Assembly: GCA_033032865.1 (NCBI GenBank)
Contig: JAWHQI010000148.1
Location: 2,127,501 to 2,191,500, forward strand
DNA length: 64,000 nucleotides
Source: Dactylorhiza incarnata
Lineage: Eukaryota; Streptophyta; Magnoliopsida; Asparagales; Orchidaceae
Reading direction: 5' to 3'
Part shown: piece after piece, positions 1-11,833 of the stretch
Layout of the letters: each line of letters opens with the position of its first letter
Position numbering within the stretch: the stretch's first letter is position 1
The notes under the pieces: generated by a model
Database searches by the model: none
What the model was told of the DNA's origin: nothing
What the model saw: only the letters and a program-made list of their open reading frames with translations
Position numbers and translations under genes: made by a program

Positions 1-215
1 TCTGGAATTGTATTTCATTTGAGATTTCATAAGTAAAATCACTTTGATATAATTCTGTGAAACCTAATTTTTTGGAGAGCTAATGCCAGCGTTAACTCTT
101 AACGCCAGCATTAGCAACAGAATCAATAGGTTTCGATTTTTTTTAAATCTCTCAGTTTTACTCAAAAATTTGTAAACCCCTTATTCACCCCCTAAGGGCG
201 CCATAAGATCCAACA
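1..215 (+). mobile_element. 3' end (U5 side) of a copia-type LTR
   Basis: The window opens inside non-coding sequence that ends in CCAACA at 215. From 216 the frame of the Tat polyprotein resumes, so an LTR end sits here. The tract TTATTCACCCCCTAAGG near 180-196 resembles the tract before the LTR end of the copia element on the right (about 59,190). The rest of the inserted element lies outside the window, so this may be a solo LTR or a 3' LTR. Family assignment is inference. Confidence 0.5.
80..114. repeat. 35-bp interrupted palindrome
   Basis: Arms CTAATGC and GCATTAG enclose GCGTTAA and TTAACGC, with CA opposite CA as a two-base internal mismatch and a CTC loop. All 14 other pairs match. 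It lies inside the LTR fragment. Confidence 0.85.
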
Positions 216-1147
216 CTCCCTTCTTCAAAACTCTTCATGGAGGAGCTAAGTTTGAATGGATGAAAGAGTGTGACGATGCTTTCAATCAGCTTAAGAAGCA
301 GCTAACGTCAACTCCTTTGCTCTAAAGCCCGAGAGAGGGAGAAGATCTTTTTCTATATCTTGGAGTTGGCTCCGATGCCATCAGTTCCATGCTAGTCAGG
401 GAAGAAAAGAAGAGGCAGTTTCCAGTTTACTATGTAAGTAAGATTTTGAAGGATGTAGAAACCCGATATCCGATCTTTGAGAAGTTGGCCTTAATGCTCG
501 CGACTTCAGCACAAAGACTAAGACCTTACTTTCAAGCTTGCTCAATTCAAGTTGCCACTAATCTTCCATTGAAAAGTGTGTTGGAAAATCCAGAACACTC
601 AGGTAGATTGGCAAAGTGGGCAATAATGCTCAACGAATTTGACTTCTCTTACATTCCCAGAGTAACAATCAAAGCCCAGTTGTTAGCGGATTTCATGATC
701 AATGCAAAGGAAGATAACTCAGCGAAAGAGGTTGGAACACCTCTAGCTTGGATGATCTTCATTGATGGAGCCTCAGGGAGGAACTCATCTAGAGATGGAG
801 TTGTTTTGATCAACCCAAATGGGGTTAGATTGGACCAAGCTTTGAAGTTATATTTTCCAACAACGAACAACCAAGCTGAGTATGAGGCCTTTCTCGCCGG
901 TCTCAGATTTGCAAGAGAACTAGGAATTGAAGATGTCCAAGTTATAACAGATTCTCTATTAATGGCATCCCAAGTTAATGGAACCTTTCAGACCAGGGAT
1001 CGCGTTTTGAAGCAATACCAAGCTCTAGTGAAGATTGAGATAGGCAAGTTCAAGAGGTTCACTATTCAGCACATTCCAAGGGAGGTGAATGCAAAAGCAG
1101 ATGAAATGGCCAAGTTTTGTCTCCTTTTGGGAGGAACTACTTCATAA
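216..1147 (+). pseudogene. Ty3/gypsy pol: RT connection and RNase H
   Basis: This is the C-terminal RT connection (FFKTLHGGAKFEW, about 220-260) followed by RNase H. RNase H would remove the genomic RNA during reverse transcription. Visible motifs are FIDGASGRN (about 758-785), EYEAFLAGL (about 880-905), the ITDS aspartate (about 944) and the HIPREVNAKADEMAK tail (about 1,070). The frame matches the minus-strand Tat copy at 57.4-55.9 kb over its whole length. One in-frame TAA at 323-325 breaks the RT connection, and TAA at 1,145 separates it from integrase. The catalytic aspartate and glutamate context of RNase H looks intact. It is a decayed polyprotein segment rather than an independent gene. 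Confidence 0.85.
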
Positions 1148-2458
1148 TTGCTTCACCCAACAATTAAAGAGGGAGATTTTATGCAGATAGAACAGCGTCC
1201 ATCTTGGATGGACCCCTTCACCCTCTACCTCTCAACTGGGGAGTTCCACCCGATGGTAAAAGATAGGAAGATATTTATACCAAAAGTAGATTACAATTAT
1301 TTTGTTGCAAGAGTGCTCAACAGGAAAACATTTCTCTCACCGTTAGTAAGATGTGTTTCTGAGGATAAGATTCCGGTTGTTCTTCGAGAGGTTCACTCTA
1401 GAGAGTGTGCCAGTCATTCAGGAGCTAGAACTTTAGAAAAAAGGATTTTGAGGCAAGGTTATTTCTGACCCCAAATGAGAAAAGCTGTAGAGAAGTTTGC
1501 AAAGAGGTGTGTTCAATGCCAGAAATTTGCTCCTCTTCAGCATCAACCAGCTCAACAACTCAAGTCAATAGCAATTCCATGGCCGTTTGCAGTTTGGGGA
1601 ATGGATTTGATTGGACCTTTCCCTTTGGCTAGTGGACAACACATGTTTATTCTTGTAATGATCGATTATTTCAACAAGTAGATCAAGGCATAAACGTTGT
1701 CTAAAACCACTACTCAAATTGTAAGGAATTTTATCTGGGGAGAGATAGTATGCAGGCATGGAATTCCTATGGCAATTAACACAAATAATGGTCCTCAATT
1801 CAACAACTCCAATCTTATAAATTTCTTTGATCAAATCGGCATCGAGCTGAGGTTCGCTTCTGTGCATCATCCTAGAAGTAACGGGCAAGTGGAATCTGCT
1901 AACAAATTGATAATAAATCTCTTGAAGAAGAAAGTAGAGAACCTCAAAGGCAATTGGGCAGAACACTTACCTTCGGTGTTATGGGCTCTGAGGAAAACTC
2001 CAACCTCAGATACTAGAGATACTCCTTTCAAGTTGTCTCATGGCTCAAAAGCTCTCATTCCGGTTGAGTTTGAAGTTAAAAATCCAAGGGTATTATTATC
2101 TCAGCAAAATCAGTATAGCTGGATGGAAGGAAATGATGAGGATTTGAAATGCAGCCATGACCTCATTGAAGTGCTGAGGGACACATCAACAATTAGGCAA
2201 GAGGAAGTGAAGAGAATATTGACCAAGTAATTTGATAAAAATGTCAGAGTTAAAGAATTTGATGTTGGTGATCTTGTTCTCAAGAACGTGGATGCAGCAA
2301 AAATATCTGGCTTAGTTGGAAAGCTCAATCAAATTTGGGCAGGACCATTTATTATCAAAGAAGTGCCCAAGAATGGTGCTTATCATCTCCAAACTTACGA
2401 AGGAGAAGAGCTATCACATACTTGGAGTGGTGATGATCTCAAGCGTTTCTTTTCTTGA
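1148..2458 (+). pseudogene. Ty3/gypsy pol: integrase, broken
   Basis: Same frame as the RNase H segment. Integrase inserts the cDNA into the host genome. The HHCC zinc domain is visible (HSRECASH about 1,393, CVQC about 1,510). In the catalytic core the first Asp is in GMDLIGPF (about 1,600). The second position reads TNNGPQF where relatives have TDNGPQF, so the second catalytic Asp is Asn. The Glu is in NGQVESANK (about 1,880). The C-terminal domain ends at DDLKRFFS with TGA at 2,456-2,458. In-frame stops lie at 1,466, 1,679, 1,691 and 2,228; the one at 1,679 replaces a Trp. Both the stops and the Asp-to-Asn change make it inactive. Confidence 0.88.
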
Positions 2459-2811
2459 AAGCTTGTATTTTTACACTTCTATCATTTCTTTTCCTTACAA
2501 GCATTCTAATGATGTGGTTGTAACCTCTTGTACTTCATATATTGAAAGGAGAGCTTCGAGATAGATTGTTATCAAAGGCTATAATCCTACCAAGCGAGAC
2601 ATCGACGGGTCCTACTTGATACCACCTCGACTTTAAGCTTGGGATGTAAATCTACCATGACCACAGGTAGCGGGGAGATTTCATATCTGTACAGTAGTAG
2701 CTCGCTAAGATTGTGCGGAGGAACTTTAGGATACCGGGTCCTAACTGACATCTGACACACCTCTGCATAAAGGGAGGTCTAGGTGAATGTCTAACTCTGT
2801 CATGCATTTCA

Positions 2812-3460
2812 GGACATCGTTACAGTCTTGATGATCCCTAGTATAAAGCAATGCCGGTGAAACTCCCCAGTATGACCGCACCGACCCTACTGATCATCTT
2901 GCTCTGTGACCCTAGAATGCTCCTTAACGCAAGAATAGCCAAGGGCGGTCAGGAGCATCTGTGACCGTTTCCTGAGACATTAAGTGGCTAGGGTATTACA
3001 ATCTTAATGATCTCTTGAGGAAATCAATGCCGATGTAGCTTCTACAACATGACCTCACTTGACTTTTTGATCATTTATAGTTGTTCACCTCTCTTCTTAG
3101 GGTATTACAATCTTAATGATCTGTTGAGGAAAGCAATGCCGGTGCAGCATCTACAGCATGACTGCACCTACCATTTTGATCATTCTAGTTTGTATGCCTC
3201 CGACCATCGAGGTCTCATCCTCTTATTAGGACGCTACAACCTAAATGATCTCTTGAGGAAGCAATGCTGGTGTAGCTTCTACAACTGACCGCACCTGTCC
3301 TTTTGATCATTTTGAGTTGTGTATCTCTCTTCGTATTCTCTTTAGGGTGTTACAATATTAATGATCTCTTGAGGAAAGCAATGTCGGTGTAGCCTTGTAG
3401 TATGACCTCACCCTCCCTTTTGATCATTTCAGATTGAACACCTCTCAGGATTCAAGCCTC
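2812..3460. repeat. Five degenerate tandem copies, unit about 110-180 bp
   Basis: Each copy runs from a GTTACAATCTTAATGATCT-like start, through GAGGAAAGCAATGCCGGTG, to a CTTTTGATCATTT-like end. Starts are near 2,812, 2,990, 3,098, 3,228 and 3,343. Copies have diverged by substitutions and small indels and the spacing is uneven, so the array is old. Confidence 0.8.
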
Positions 3461-3528
3461 TATTTTACTTTGAATGGGTAGTCTGGAGTTTTTGAGACCA
3501 CCAGTTTTTGGGACTTCTGGTTGTTATA

Positions 3529-4360
3529 AAGGGGCGGTCTGGAGCATTTGAGACCGTCACCTATGCTTCTTGATTATCTATTTTGTTAAAAGGAAGTCTG
3601 AAACCTTTATGACCGCCATTTATGGTTTTTGGTTATGTTCTACAAAGGGGCGGTCTGGAGCATTTGAGTTTGCCGCCTACGTCTTCTCGGTGCATTCATT
3701 AGTTAAGAGTTGATTTGAGATATATGGGATAGTCAACTGCAAAACTTTTCTAATATTTATTCTTATAATGGGCGGTCTGGAGAAATTGGGATCGCAGATT
3801 GAATTCTCCTTTTACTTGTCTTTTTTCAAGGAATCTGGAGTATATGGGATTATTTTTGAGGTCTCTCTTCTATTCTTCTACTAAGTAGCGGCCTGGGAAA
3901 GATAAGACCACTGACTATCTGTCTTTATTAAAGGTTCAAGGTTTTTCAAGTATTAAGGAATCTGGATTAAATGAGATCATTCATGAGACCTCTCCTCTAC
4001 TCTTCTACTAAGTAACGGTCTAGGAAAGATGAGACCACTGACTACCTATCTTTAATAGAGGTTCAAGGTTTTTCAAGTTCTGGTTTATCTTTCACAGATG
4101 TAGCGGTCTGGATTATTAGGGACCGCCACTCATCTCTTATTTAGGGATTTATTCTAAGTGAATTACAATGTTCATGGTCATTGTTTATGAATCATTATGG
4201 TTCGATATTTATGCAGGAGTTTTCAATTACTAGAGATCACTATTTACAAGCTATCTCATCTAAATCTAACAATCTCATAATATGATGATCTAATATGATT
4301 AGAGTTAACATTTCTCATCTTCTTATAGGGCGGTCGGACGAAAGGAAGACCGCCATTATT
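3529..4360. repeat. Dispersed GCGGTCT...AGACCGC inverted words
   Basis: Short blocks start with a (G)GCGGTCTGGA-like word and close 10-25 bases later with an AGACCGCC- or GAGACCGT-like word, giving small dyads. Clear cases are near 3,532, 3,652, 3,770, 3,888, 4,014, 4,102 and 4,329. Sequence between blocks is not conserved. Confidence 0.6.
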
Positions 4361-4773
4361 GGTTGTTATATACTCTGAATATAAGTCATTATGTGATATC
4401 TTCTCGTATATAGCTACCATTTCAAGTTCGGCAATACTTAAGACATTGAGATCGAATTCCAATCTTTCATCTAGAAAATGAGATCGCAAATATTAAAGAT
4501 GATCATTCTCCTGCTATAAGTCCAAAGACCGATTGCTATCTATTGTGATCGATTTTTCTTCATTAGAGACTTTGATGAGATCGCAAGTAGTAAGACCGAC
4601 ACAAGCATATTAAATAATGAGAAGAACATTCTTTCAGAAGAGAAACAAAGGTATGCAAAAATTTCTGTTCATTTCATTCTTTTTATAAGTACAGAGTTCG
4701 CGCGGTCTCAAAACCGGCGGTTACAATTCAAAGAGAACAAAGAAAAAGACTGATGTAAAAAATTCATGCTTTT

Positions 4774-6455
4774 TTAATCGCTCTTTAGTCTCTTCGGAGA
4801 CCGCTCTTCTAATGATGAAAAATCGGTCTCTTCTGAAGAATCCTCCGAGTATTTGCGTAGAATTTTTGACTCAGAACTCGAGATCGCAGCAGAGCTCATG
4901 TCGTCGGCTTTGATATATTGGCTCCCGCTTTCTCCGTCTGCGCCACCATCAATCTCAACATCCTCTTCTTCCTTAGCGGCGACTCCTCCTTTATTTTTTT
5001 GCCATCTGAAGAAATAGATAGGCAAATTGAACTTCTTTGAACTCTGAGGTGAGACCGCCGCACTGACGAAGCTCTGTGATCATCGTGTCCAACGCATTTT
5101 TCATGTGCTTCATCATGGCCTTCTGGAAGTCGGGATTATGGAGGTCATAGGCCTCTTTCCTTGTTTCCTGCAAGAGACAAGCGAATCAGATCGCGCGGTC
5201 ATAGAAAAGAAAGAGGGAGACCGCAGGTGAAGTATTATTACATATAGTTTGTCTTGCAGGGCACCTATATCTTTCATGGCCATGCGAAGAGATCGCCCTA
5301 TACGATGGTTCAAGACTGTGCTCTTAATAGTTTCCTGCACGATGATGTCAGTAAGCATTTTAATCTCAATGTCATATGCCTCCCTTGCGTTGCTCTCTCC
5401 ATAGAGCACAAAGGTGATCGTGTGCGCATGACGCATCAAATTCCCACTCCAGAGAGGAAGGGCGGTGGCACCCTCACACTTTTTCCTTTTGTGCCCCACT
5501 TGAGGAGAAGCTTCCCCTTGGCATCCTTCAACTTTCTCCCAAAGCCGGCCAGAGGGAAAGGCTTGCTGGAGGCCTCTGACTCACCACCAGGCGTAGCGGC
5601 CTCCCTTTCATGGTCTCGCTTCTTCCGCATCTCCCATTGGGTAATCACCTCTTCAGCTGGTGCCACAGGATCAACCTCAGGGAACGCAAAGGTCCCTGAG
5701 AAGAGAAAATAGTTAGAGAAAAAATCAAATGAAAAAGAAAGAAGATCGCAAGAGACCGCGGGAAGCATCTTACTTTCTTCTGGAGTGATCTCGACGTTCT
5801 CAGGCCAGATCGCCAGGTAATGAATGAGATAAAAATGCTTGCTTGCCAAGAAGGCCAAAAGCTATACCTCCTCTACCAAGATGTTTTTGGGTCTATGGAA
5901 GATCCCTTCAGCTCGGTGAGACGGCGTGGATTTGAGACCGCCGAGGTCTCCTTCGAACACCAAGAACCTCTCCGTTCTGAAGGGGATCGTGTTGGGGAGT
6001 TTGAGCACCTTGATCCCATTGCAGGAGAAGTATAGGAGCCCCATAAACTCCTCCTTCTTCTTCCCCTCCTTCAGCGACTTCACGGTGAAGGACGCCCAGA
6101 ACAAAGTTATTGTGAACTTTATTTGTGCCGATCTCAAGTAATTGATGAAGACGGTCATGAGACCGATTGAGTTCGATGGCAGCTGGGAGAACACTATGCC
6201 ATAGTACTCCATCACCTCCAGGACTTCCCAAGGGAGAGGGAACGTCAGAGCGCAATCAAAGTGATCGTTTGGGATGACGAACTTATTCTCCACTCCAAAA
6301 TTCAACCCTTCCTCCTCTAAAGGCAGCCTGACGATGATTTGACTTTGAATCATGTGCTTCTCTAAGAAGTTTACATATTCATCTTTGGAAAGACGACAGG
6401 GTTTGTGATCGGCCTCGAGGAAGATTTCAGCAGTGGTCGCATGAGCGGACACCAT
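4774..6455 (-). pseudogene. Tat element 1 antisense gene B, gypsy-type transposase-domain protein
   Basis: Transcribed against pol. The first exon starts at ATG 6,455 and runs about 197 codons to 5,862. It contains LPWEVLEVMEYYGI and SQLPSNSIGLM, matching in order the PSQLTPNTITVVVAF segment of gene B in Tat element 2. This is the pattern of the plant gypsy-type transposase domain (PF04195 type). Candidate introns follow: splice donor GAG|GTATAG at 5,862, acceptor TTCTCAG near 5,695 and acceptor CTTGCAG near 5,170. Later exons encode a helical, charged region and an acidic Ser/Glu-rich tail ending SPKRLKSD at 4,774. Frame changes near 5,440-5,500 and 4,990-5,025 suggest decay. The biochemical role of this family is not established. 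Confidence 0.68.
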
Positions 6456-6524
6456 TTTTAGAGTTCGTTGAGACTAGTGATTTGGGCGTATTCAGAAAAT
6501 ATGAAATGAAGGATCCGAGACCAG

Positions 6525-6534
6525 CTATTTATAG
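6525..6534 (-). promoter_or_regulatory. TATA box of antisense gene B
   Basis: Reading the minus strand, CTATAAATAG lies 70 bp upstream of the ATG at 6,455. The same ten bases occur 126 bp upstream of gene B in Tat element 2 (44,336-44,345), which supports a real promoter. Confidence 0.65.
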
Positions 6535-6825
6535 AAGTTGATGGATAATTTCAAAATGATTTTTTTTTCTGAAACCGCCCAGTAAGCTGTGTAAACCGCT
6601 GAACTTGCATGAGTTAAGAAAAATAACAAGCAGTATAGTTTATCTCAGTAAAATGAGACCGGAACATTTCAAGCAACAAGACATAAATATGCTAAGGAAA
6701 AGAGATCAACATCACAACAAATATAGAGATCGCATAGAATGGAAAATCAAATTGTAACAATATATTACAAGTTCAAATCGCTCAGAGTCAATGTCTCAAG
6801 ACCACATAGACACAACAATTAAAGT

Positions 6826-8965
6826 CTATCTCTTAGCCTGATGTTTTCTCCGAATGAAGTCCGCGACATCCTGCATCTCATGGATAGCGGATAAAGCGGT
6901 CGCCAAGCTATGATTTGCGGACATTGCAGCTCTATTGATCTTCGCAACCTCCTTGTCTACCTGCTCCATGGGAATCACGATGATCTCAGACATCGGTCTC
7001 TCTTCTGGGAGACCGCCAGAAGTTCCCAGCCTCATTGTCATTTGAGCAGGGCCGACTTTGAGTGAAGCGACCGCAGTGGCCAGAGTGGTCGACATCCCCT
7101 TGTAATATTCCGCGTCCTTCTCAGCCCTTCAGAGTGCCCTGATGAGTTCAGCATTCTTCAGATCGCCCCCCTTGCGGGCTTATTTTTCATTGGTGTGCAT
7201 CTTCTCTTCAAAATTGGTGGTCTGAATCTGGAGTTGGTATCTTGTGCCCACTCCCAGCTCGCATAGTGCAGACATACTCAAACATCAGCTTGAGAATATC
7301 AACAAGTTGTGGGGGAATCACCAACTTTTGTGGGATCTCCCCTTCTTCATGAGTCTCCTCGACCTCGTTAACATCTGCGATCAAAAGAAGAGAATATTTA
7401 GCTCAGTTATAGCAACACAAAAATGAAAGAGATCGTGCAGAGAGAATACTTGGAAAGAAATTAAGACCACAGTCATGTAAGACATTTTCAACATCTCTTG
7501 TGACCGCAAGGTTTGCAGTCAGCAAACGACAGTCTGATCCCCTAAAGCGTTCTAGGTTCATTCTTTCCAACTCCCTTTTATGTGATCTCTCTTCTTCTTT
7601 CCTTCTTCTTTTTAGTTTTGCATTGATGACAAGAATGTTATCTGTTTCAATGATGACGATCTCACGCCGTTCTTTTGGAGATCTAGGTCGAAGAGCAGGC
7701 AGAGGAAGAAACTATGGTGGTCTCGCAATCAGCTTCACCTTACCAGTCTGCAAAGCAGAGACTGCTACCACATGGTCTGCTGCCACCTTGTCCAACTTGG
7801 CCTCCTGATCGGCAGAAAGATCCCTCAGACCGACAGAAAAGCACGGTCTTCTCCTTCTTGAGCTGTCGGGCCCCTTCTTCTTCCTCCTGTTCTTCCTTCT
7901 TCTTCTTCTTCTTCTTCTTCTTCTTCTTCTTCTTCTTCTTCTTCTTTTTCTTCTTCTCAAAGGTCTTCTTTTTCGTCTTGACCTTCTTCTCCTCCTCCTC
8001 CTCCTCCTCCTTTTCTTTCTTCTCTTCCTCTGCAATGATCAGTGTTGTCTTCTCTTCTTTCTCCTTCTTCTCTTTCTCTGAAGTGATCTGCGCTGCCTTT
8101 TCCCCCTCCTCTTTTTCTTCTTATCTACAGTGATCAATGCTGCCTTTTATTCCTTCCCTTTCTTCTCTTTCTCTACAGCGATTAGCGCTGCCTTCTCCTC
8201 TTTCTCCTTCTCCTCTCTTTCTTCCCTCTCCCTCTTCTCCGCCTATGTTTTTTTTTCCTTACCACTTCCTCTACGGTCTTCTTCCTCTCAGCAATCTCTC
8301 TCTCTTCGGCAGCCTCCCAAAGATTCTCGGATTCTAAGGGGTTGAGTACCTGCGAGATCAAACATAGAAGGTCGTTAGAAGAATCATCATCAAGATAAGC
8401 AATCAACTATGAGTCTGCTCCCCTTGAAGATATTGAGACCGAAAGAGGAAATGAGAGATCGACTTATTCACACCTTTTCAGGAACATCCATAGGAGGATG
8501 TCAGTGACTACCTTCTTCAGGGAGTGTGGCCGCCTTGACCAAAGCGGTCTTGGCGGTCACTTCTTTATTGTCATCATTCTTCTTTTTCTTGGTGATCTGA
8601 ACAAAAGAATCTGTTCCCTTTCTCTTTATCCCTTTTACAGCTTCTTGCTTGTCTGCGATATGTTGCCTGAGCCTTTCAGCTGAGCACTTCTTCTGCTGCA
8701 TTTGAGCTATGATAGCCTCAGTGGAAGCGGTCTTGCCAGAAGGAACAACGACCTGGTTGAGAGCTTCAACCATCTTGTTGTAATCAAAGGTGATGGTAAC
8801 ATTGGGAAGATTCAACACAGGAGGCCCTGAAGAATTGGCCGACAAATCGACGATATTCAAGGTCGCCAAGACTGTGACTTCCTTTGGCAATTCTGGTTGT
8901 TTTCTTTCTGGGGAAGAGCCGACGATCTCGTTCGAAGCATCTGCCTTCGACGAGGTCTTGGAGGA
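6826..8965 (-). pseudogene. Tat element 1 antisense gene A, main part
   Basis: Continues, after the Athila insertion, the exon that begins at ATG 19,853. The open part at 8,965-8,501 carries ELPKEVTVLATLNIV and a helical MVEALNQVV segment, then a basic KRKGTDSFVQITKKKK stretch. A splice donor (GAAG|GTAGTC) is at about 8,511 and an acceptor (CTCGCAG) at about 8,351. Next comes a Lys/Glu-rich region (8,340-7,860) made of KAALI-type repeats. The last open stretch, 7,095-6,826, ends IRRKHQAKR. I recognise no conserved domain. The order of a charged low-complexity N-terminus before gene B matches gene A of Tat element 2. Frame breaks in the repeats and the 10.8-kb insertion make it nonfunctional. 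Confidence 0.6.
7860..8240 (-). repeat. Purine-rich coding minisatellite (Lys/Glu-rich, KAALI repeat)
   Basis: On the minus strand about four repeats of 50-60 bp encode EKAALIAVEKEKK-like units: EKAALIAV, KAALITVD, EKAAQITS, KTTLIIAE. They end in a long GAA/GAG tract. Plus-strand CTT/CTC runs at about 7,895-7,945 are the complement. Confidence 0.7.
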
Positions 8966-10704
8966 TGATATAGAAATTTAGGGTTTTAGTTAAGCGAAGG
9001 GTTAAAGATGTTTTCCAAAACTATATTCGATGAAGGCAAGTGTACCTTATCGTCTATAATATAAGATATTTAGAAATACCAAGGTCGTATTCCACGGGGG
9101 GGGCGTTGATTACTTCTACTTCGAGGTAAAAACTCTATTATCTTATCTATTAAATTTTTGAGGTTTTGTTTTACTTAGCTAAAAAGAGACAATTTGCAAG
9201 CTAAAAGAATGGTTTAAACGATGGTAGAAAGATTAGTGCTGAATCTAAAATCACCTTGGAGTGAGAATAATCAAGTGAAAGAAAAATAAATCTAATTTCG
9301 TTTTAATTAAACTACTTGACCGTGGAGGTTCCCGAAGCTCGAACATGCCACTCTCGAGGTTAATGCCCAACTAAGTTTTGAAAAAATCAATCGAACTCTC
9401 GCTCTATAATCGATTACCTAAAACTTGCTTTATGATGTGAACCCCACTATTGGATTTGACTCAAATCTGGGAGATTTACATCATCCTCTCTCGAGAGGTG
9501 CGTGCAACTCTCTTTACCCTTGAGTGATCGATTCATACTTTGAGCCTCTCGGCTAGCTAAGTATGAAAACCTAAGCGAAAACCATACATCGAAAATATGG
9601 CCTCACTAGTTAAAAATCAAGGGTAATTCAAGTGTTAAAAAACGGAAAAAGAGAGCTTAGAAAATCATAACTTGATTATCTCATCCTCGGATCATTTCGA
9701 TCGTGCACTAATGAGAATTAGTTAATCATAGTGGAGGGGAGAGAGAAAGAAAAGTAAAATTGCATGAAGGAAAAATTACTAAGTAGAAAGTGAGAACGAA
9801 GAAAAACTAAACTAATTTTTATTGAAATTAAAAACTATTACAAGCCGTAAACAAGATTATAATGCTAGAAATGTAAGGATTACAAGCTTAAGAAACTATT
9901 GCATTAAAAGAAAACTAGAATATTGCATGAAAGGGAAAGAGAGAGAACATGAAATTGAAATGCATGAACAAAAGAATGAAAAAGCTCACTAACAGCTCTA
10001 GCAGCACCCCCCCTCTCCAAAATTCTGAACCCTGGACTCAAGGAGAACCTCTGAATTTATAGATTTTTTTTTCATGTTACACGCCCCCGGTCACGGGCGT
10101 GACTGGGGGCGTGTAAGCACCATTCATCTCAACTCCGACAAGGCGTGGGAGATTGCGGGATGACGTGAAAAAAAAGTGCATGTCACGACCGTGATATGTG
10201 GGTCACGGGCATGACCTTGGATGACTTCATTTAATGTAGCATTGGCTTGATTGCGTTGCGGTGGTGTGCAGGGATCATACGGGAAAGTCATGGCCATGAC
10301 ATCTGGGTCACAGACGTGACATATGTTGACTTCTCGATGGAACCTCCACGTCTCGACGACAGCTTGGTGGGAAGATTCTAAGTTACATGCCCTCGGTCAC
10401 GGGTGTGACTTTGGGTCATGGGCGTGACCGAGGGCGTGACTTGCTGTGGACTAGCTCAATCAACCCGACATTGACTCTAGACTGATCTTTAGATTACACG
10501 CCCTTGGTCATGGGCGTGGCCGAGGGCGTAACTTGTAAATTTCTCCAATTTGTTCCAAAATTTTGCAAAAATTGAAATTAAGCTAAGTTAGAATCAAAAT
10601 GACAAAAGAATTACTTATAACCTAAAATTGACATGAAAAAGAAAAATTCATATTAAATAATTACAAAAATTTTGATTAAAAAGTTATATAAATACTACTT
10701 ATCA
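8966..10704 (-). repeat. Athila 3' LTR (left copy)
   Basis: 1,739 bp, starting TGATATAG and ending TTATCA in the plus-strand view. Minus-strand TATAAATTC near 10,054-10,062 is a candidate TATA box. It is highly similar to 18,019-19,731, with scattered substitutions and small indels visible throughout. Confidence 0.92.
10078..10540. repeat. CACGCCC...GGGCGTG dyads in Athila U3
   Basis: Three inverted-repeat blocks (about 10,078-10,117, 10,388-10,443 and 10,497-10,536) each pair an ACGCCC or TGCCC arm with GGGCGTG. Inside are GTCACGGGCGTGAC near-palindromes. They lie just upstream of the presumed TATA box in transcription direction. The same blocks recur in the right LTR at about 19,128-19,555. 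Confidence 0.8.
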
Positions 10705-11833
10705 AATACCTCCATACTTGAGGTTTTGCTATTCCAGAGCAAAATTATGAGACATAATTTATAAGACATCCATAAAATTTTTAATTATAAACTAAAATTT
10801 CATTTAACCAAAAGTTAGGTTAAAAATAAATTCTAGGAGGAATTAAGTCCTAAGTTATGATAATGATTTGAAAAGAGAGGAAGTGTTTAGGCAAGGACTT
10901 CTCAAAATAACTAACTAGCAAACAAAATTGTAGAAATTATAAAACTAAATTAGATTAAAATTATAAGAACTCTATCTTAAAAGAAACTTAAGGAAAAGTA
11001 ACTTACTAAATATTGCTCTCTTCATAATTTAAACTAAATCTAGATCAATGATAATTGGCTAAGGGAGATCTCACAAAATTTGGCATAAGAAGAGATCTTT
11101 GAAACTCAAAATTTATTTTCTAATTTGTATATGTTTAGGAGTAATGAATTTTATCCTCTTACTCCATGCCATATAATCTTTTATAGTTCTCTTCTAATAA
11201 AAACCCAAAATGTATATGTTTAGGAGTAATGGATTTTAACCTCTTACTGCCATATAATCTTTTAAATGATTTTGGTTGCATATGTTTAGGGAATAATGAA
11301 TTTTATCCTCTTATTCCCATGACATATGATCTTTTAAAACACTTTTTATGCCATCAAAAGGGGTGAGTAGGAAAGATTTCTAGCTTATAAATTAAATAAT
11401 ATTGAGAGCAAATTCTAGTAAATTTAAATTTCCTAAGATCTAAAAAGCTAGAAGAAAATATAATAGAAATCTAAAGAGGTTTAGCAAATTTACCACAAAA
11501 TGAAGCTACTTAAAATAAAAAGAGAAGTCATGCAAAAGAAAATTCTTCTAATCAAGCTCAAACCATAAAATGATTCTTAAAACAAGATTACCTAAAATTT
11601 AGATTTAACAAACTATAATAAACCAAATTTTAGCCAATTAAAAACATAAAAATGCTTATAAATATTCTCAACTAAATTTCTGAGAAATCAAAAAAACAAT
11701 AAGTAGGGGTTTAATATTTTTTTTTGTTCTAAGTTTTTCATGTTTTTTTTGGAAATTTTGATAAATTTTTTTGGATTTTTGATAATAAAAGAAAGGAAAC
11801 TAGTTTTAAACCTAACAATTTTTTTTTGTTAAT

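Larger units (their letters stand above)
2459..4773. other. Tat element 1 spacer between pol and antisense genes
   Basis: I see no coding region. 2,459-2,811 and about 4,360-4,773 show nothing recognisable. The middle holds two repeat zones listed separately. The position corresponds to the 3' untranslated spacer of Tat elements, known to be hypervariable and to generate tandem repeats. Confidence 0.7.

Noticed and set aside
7712..8133. Arg-rich and Phe/Ser-rich ORFs
   Set aside because: Shadow frames of the GAA/CTT-rich gene A repeat.
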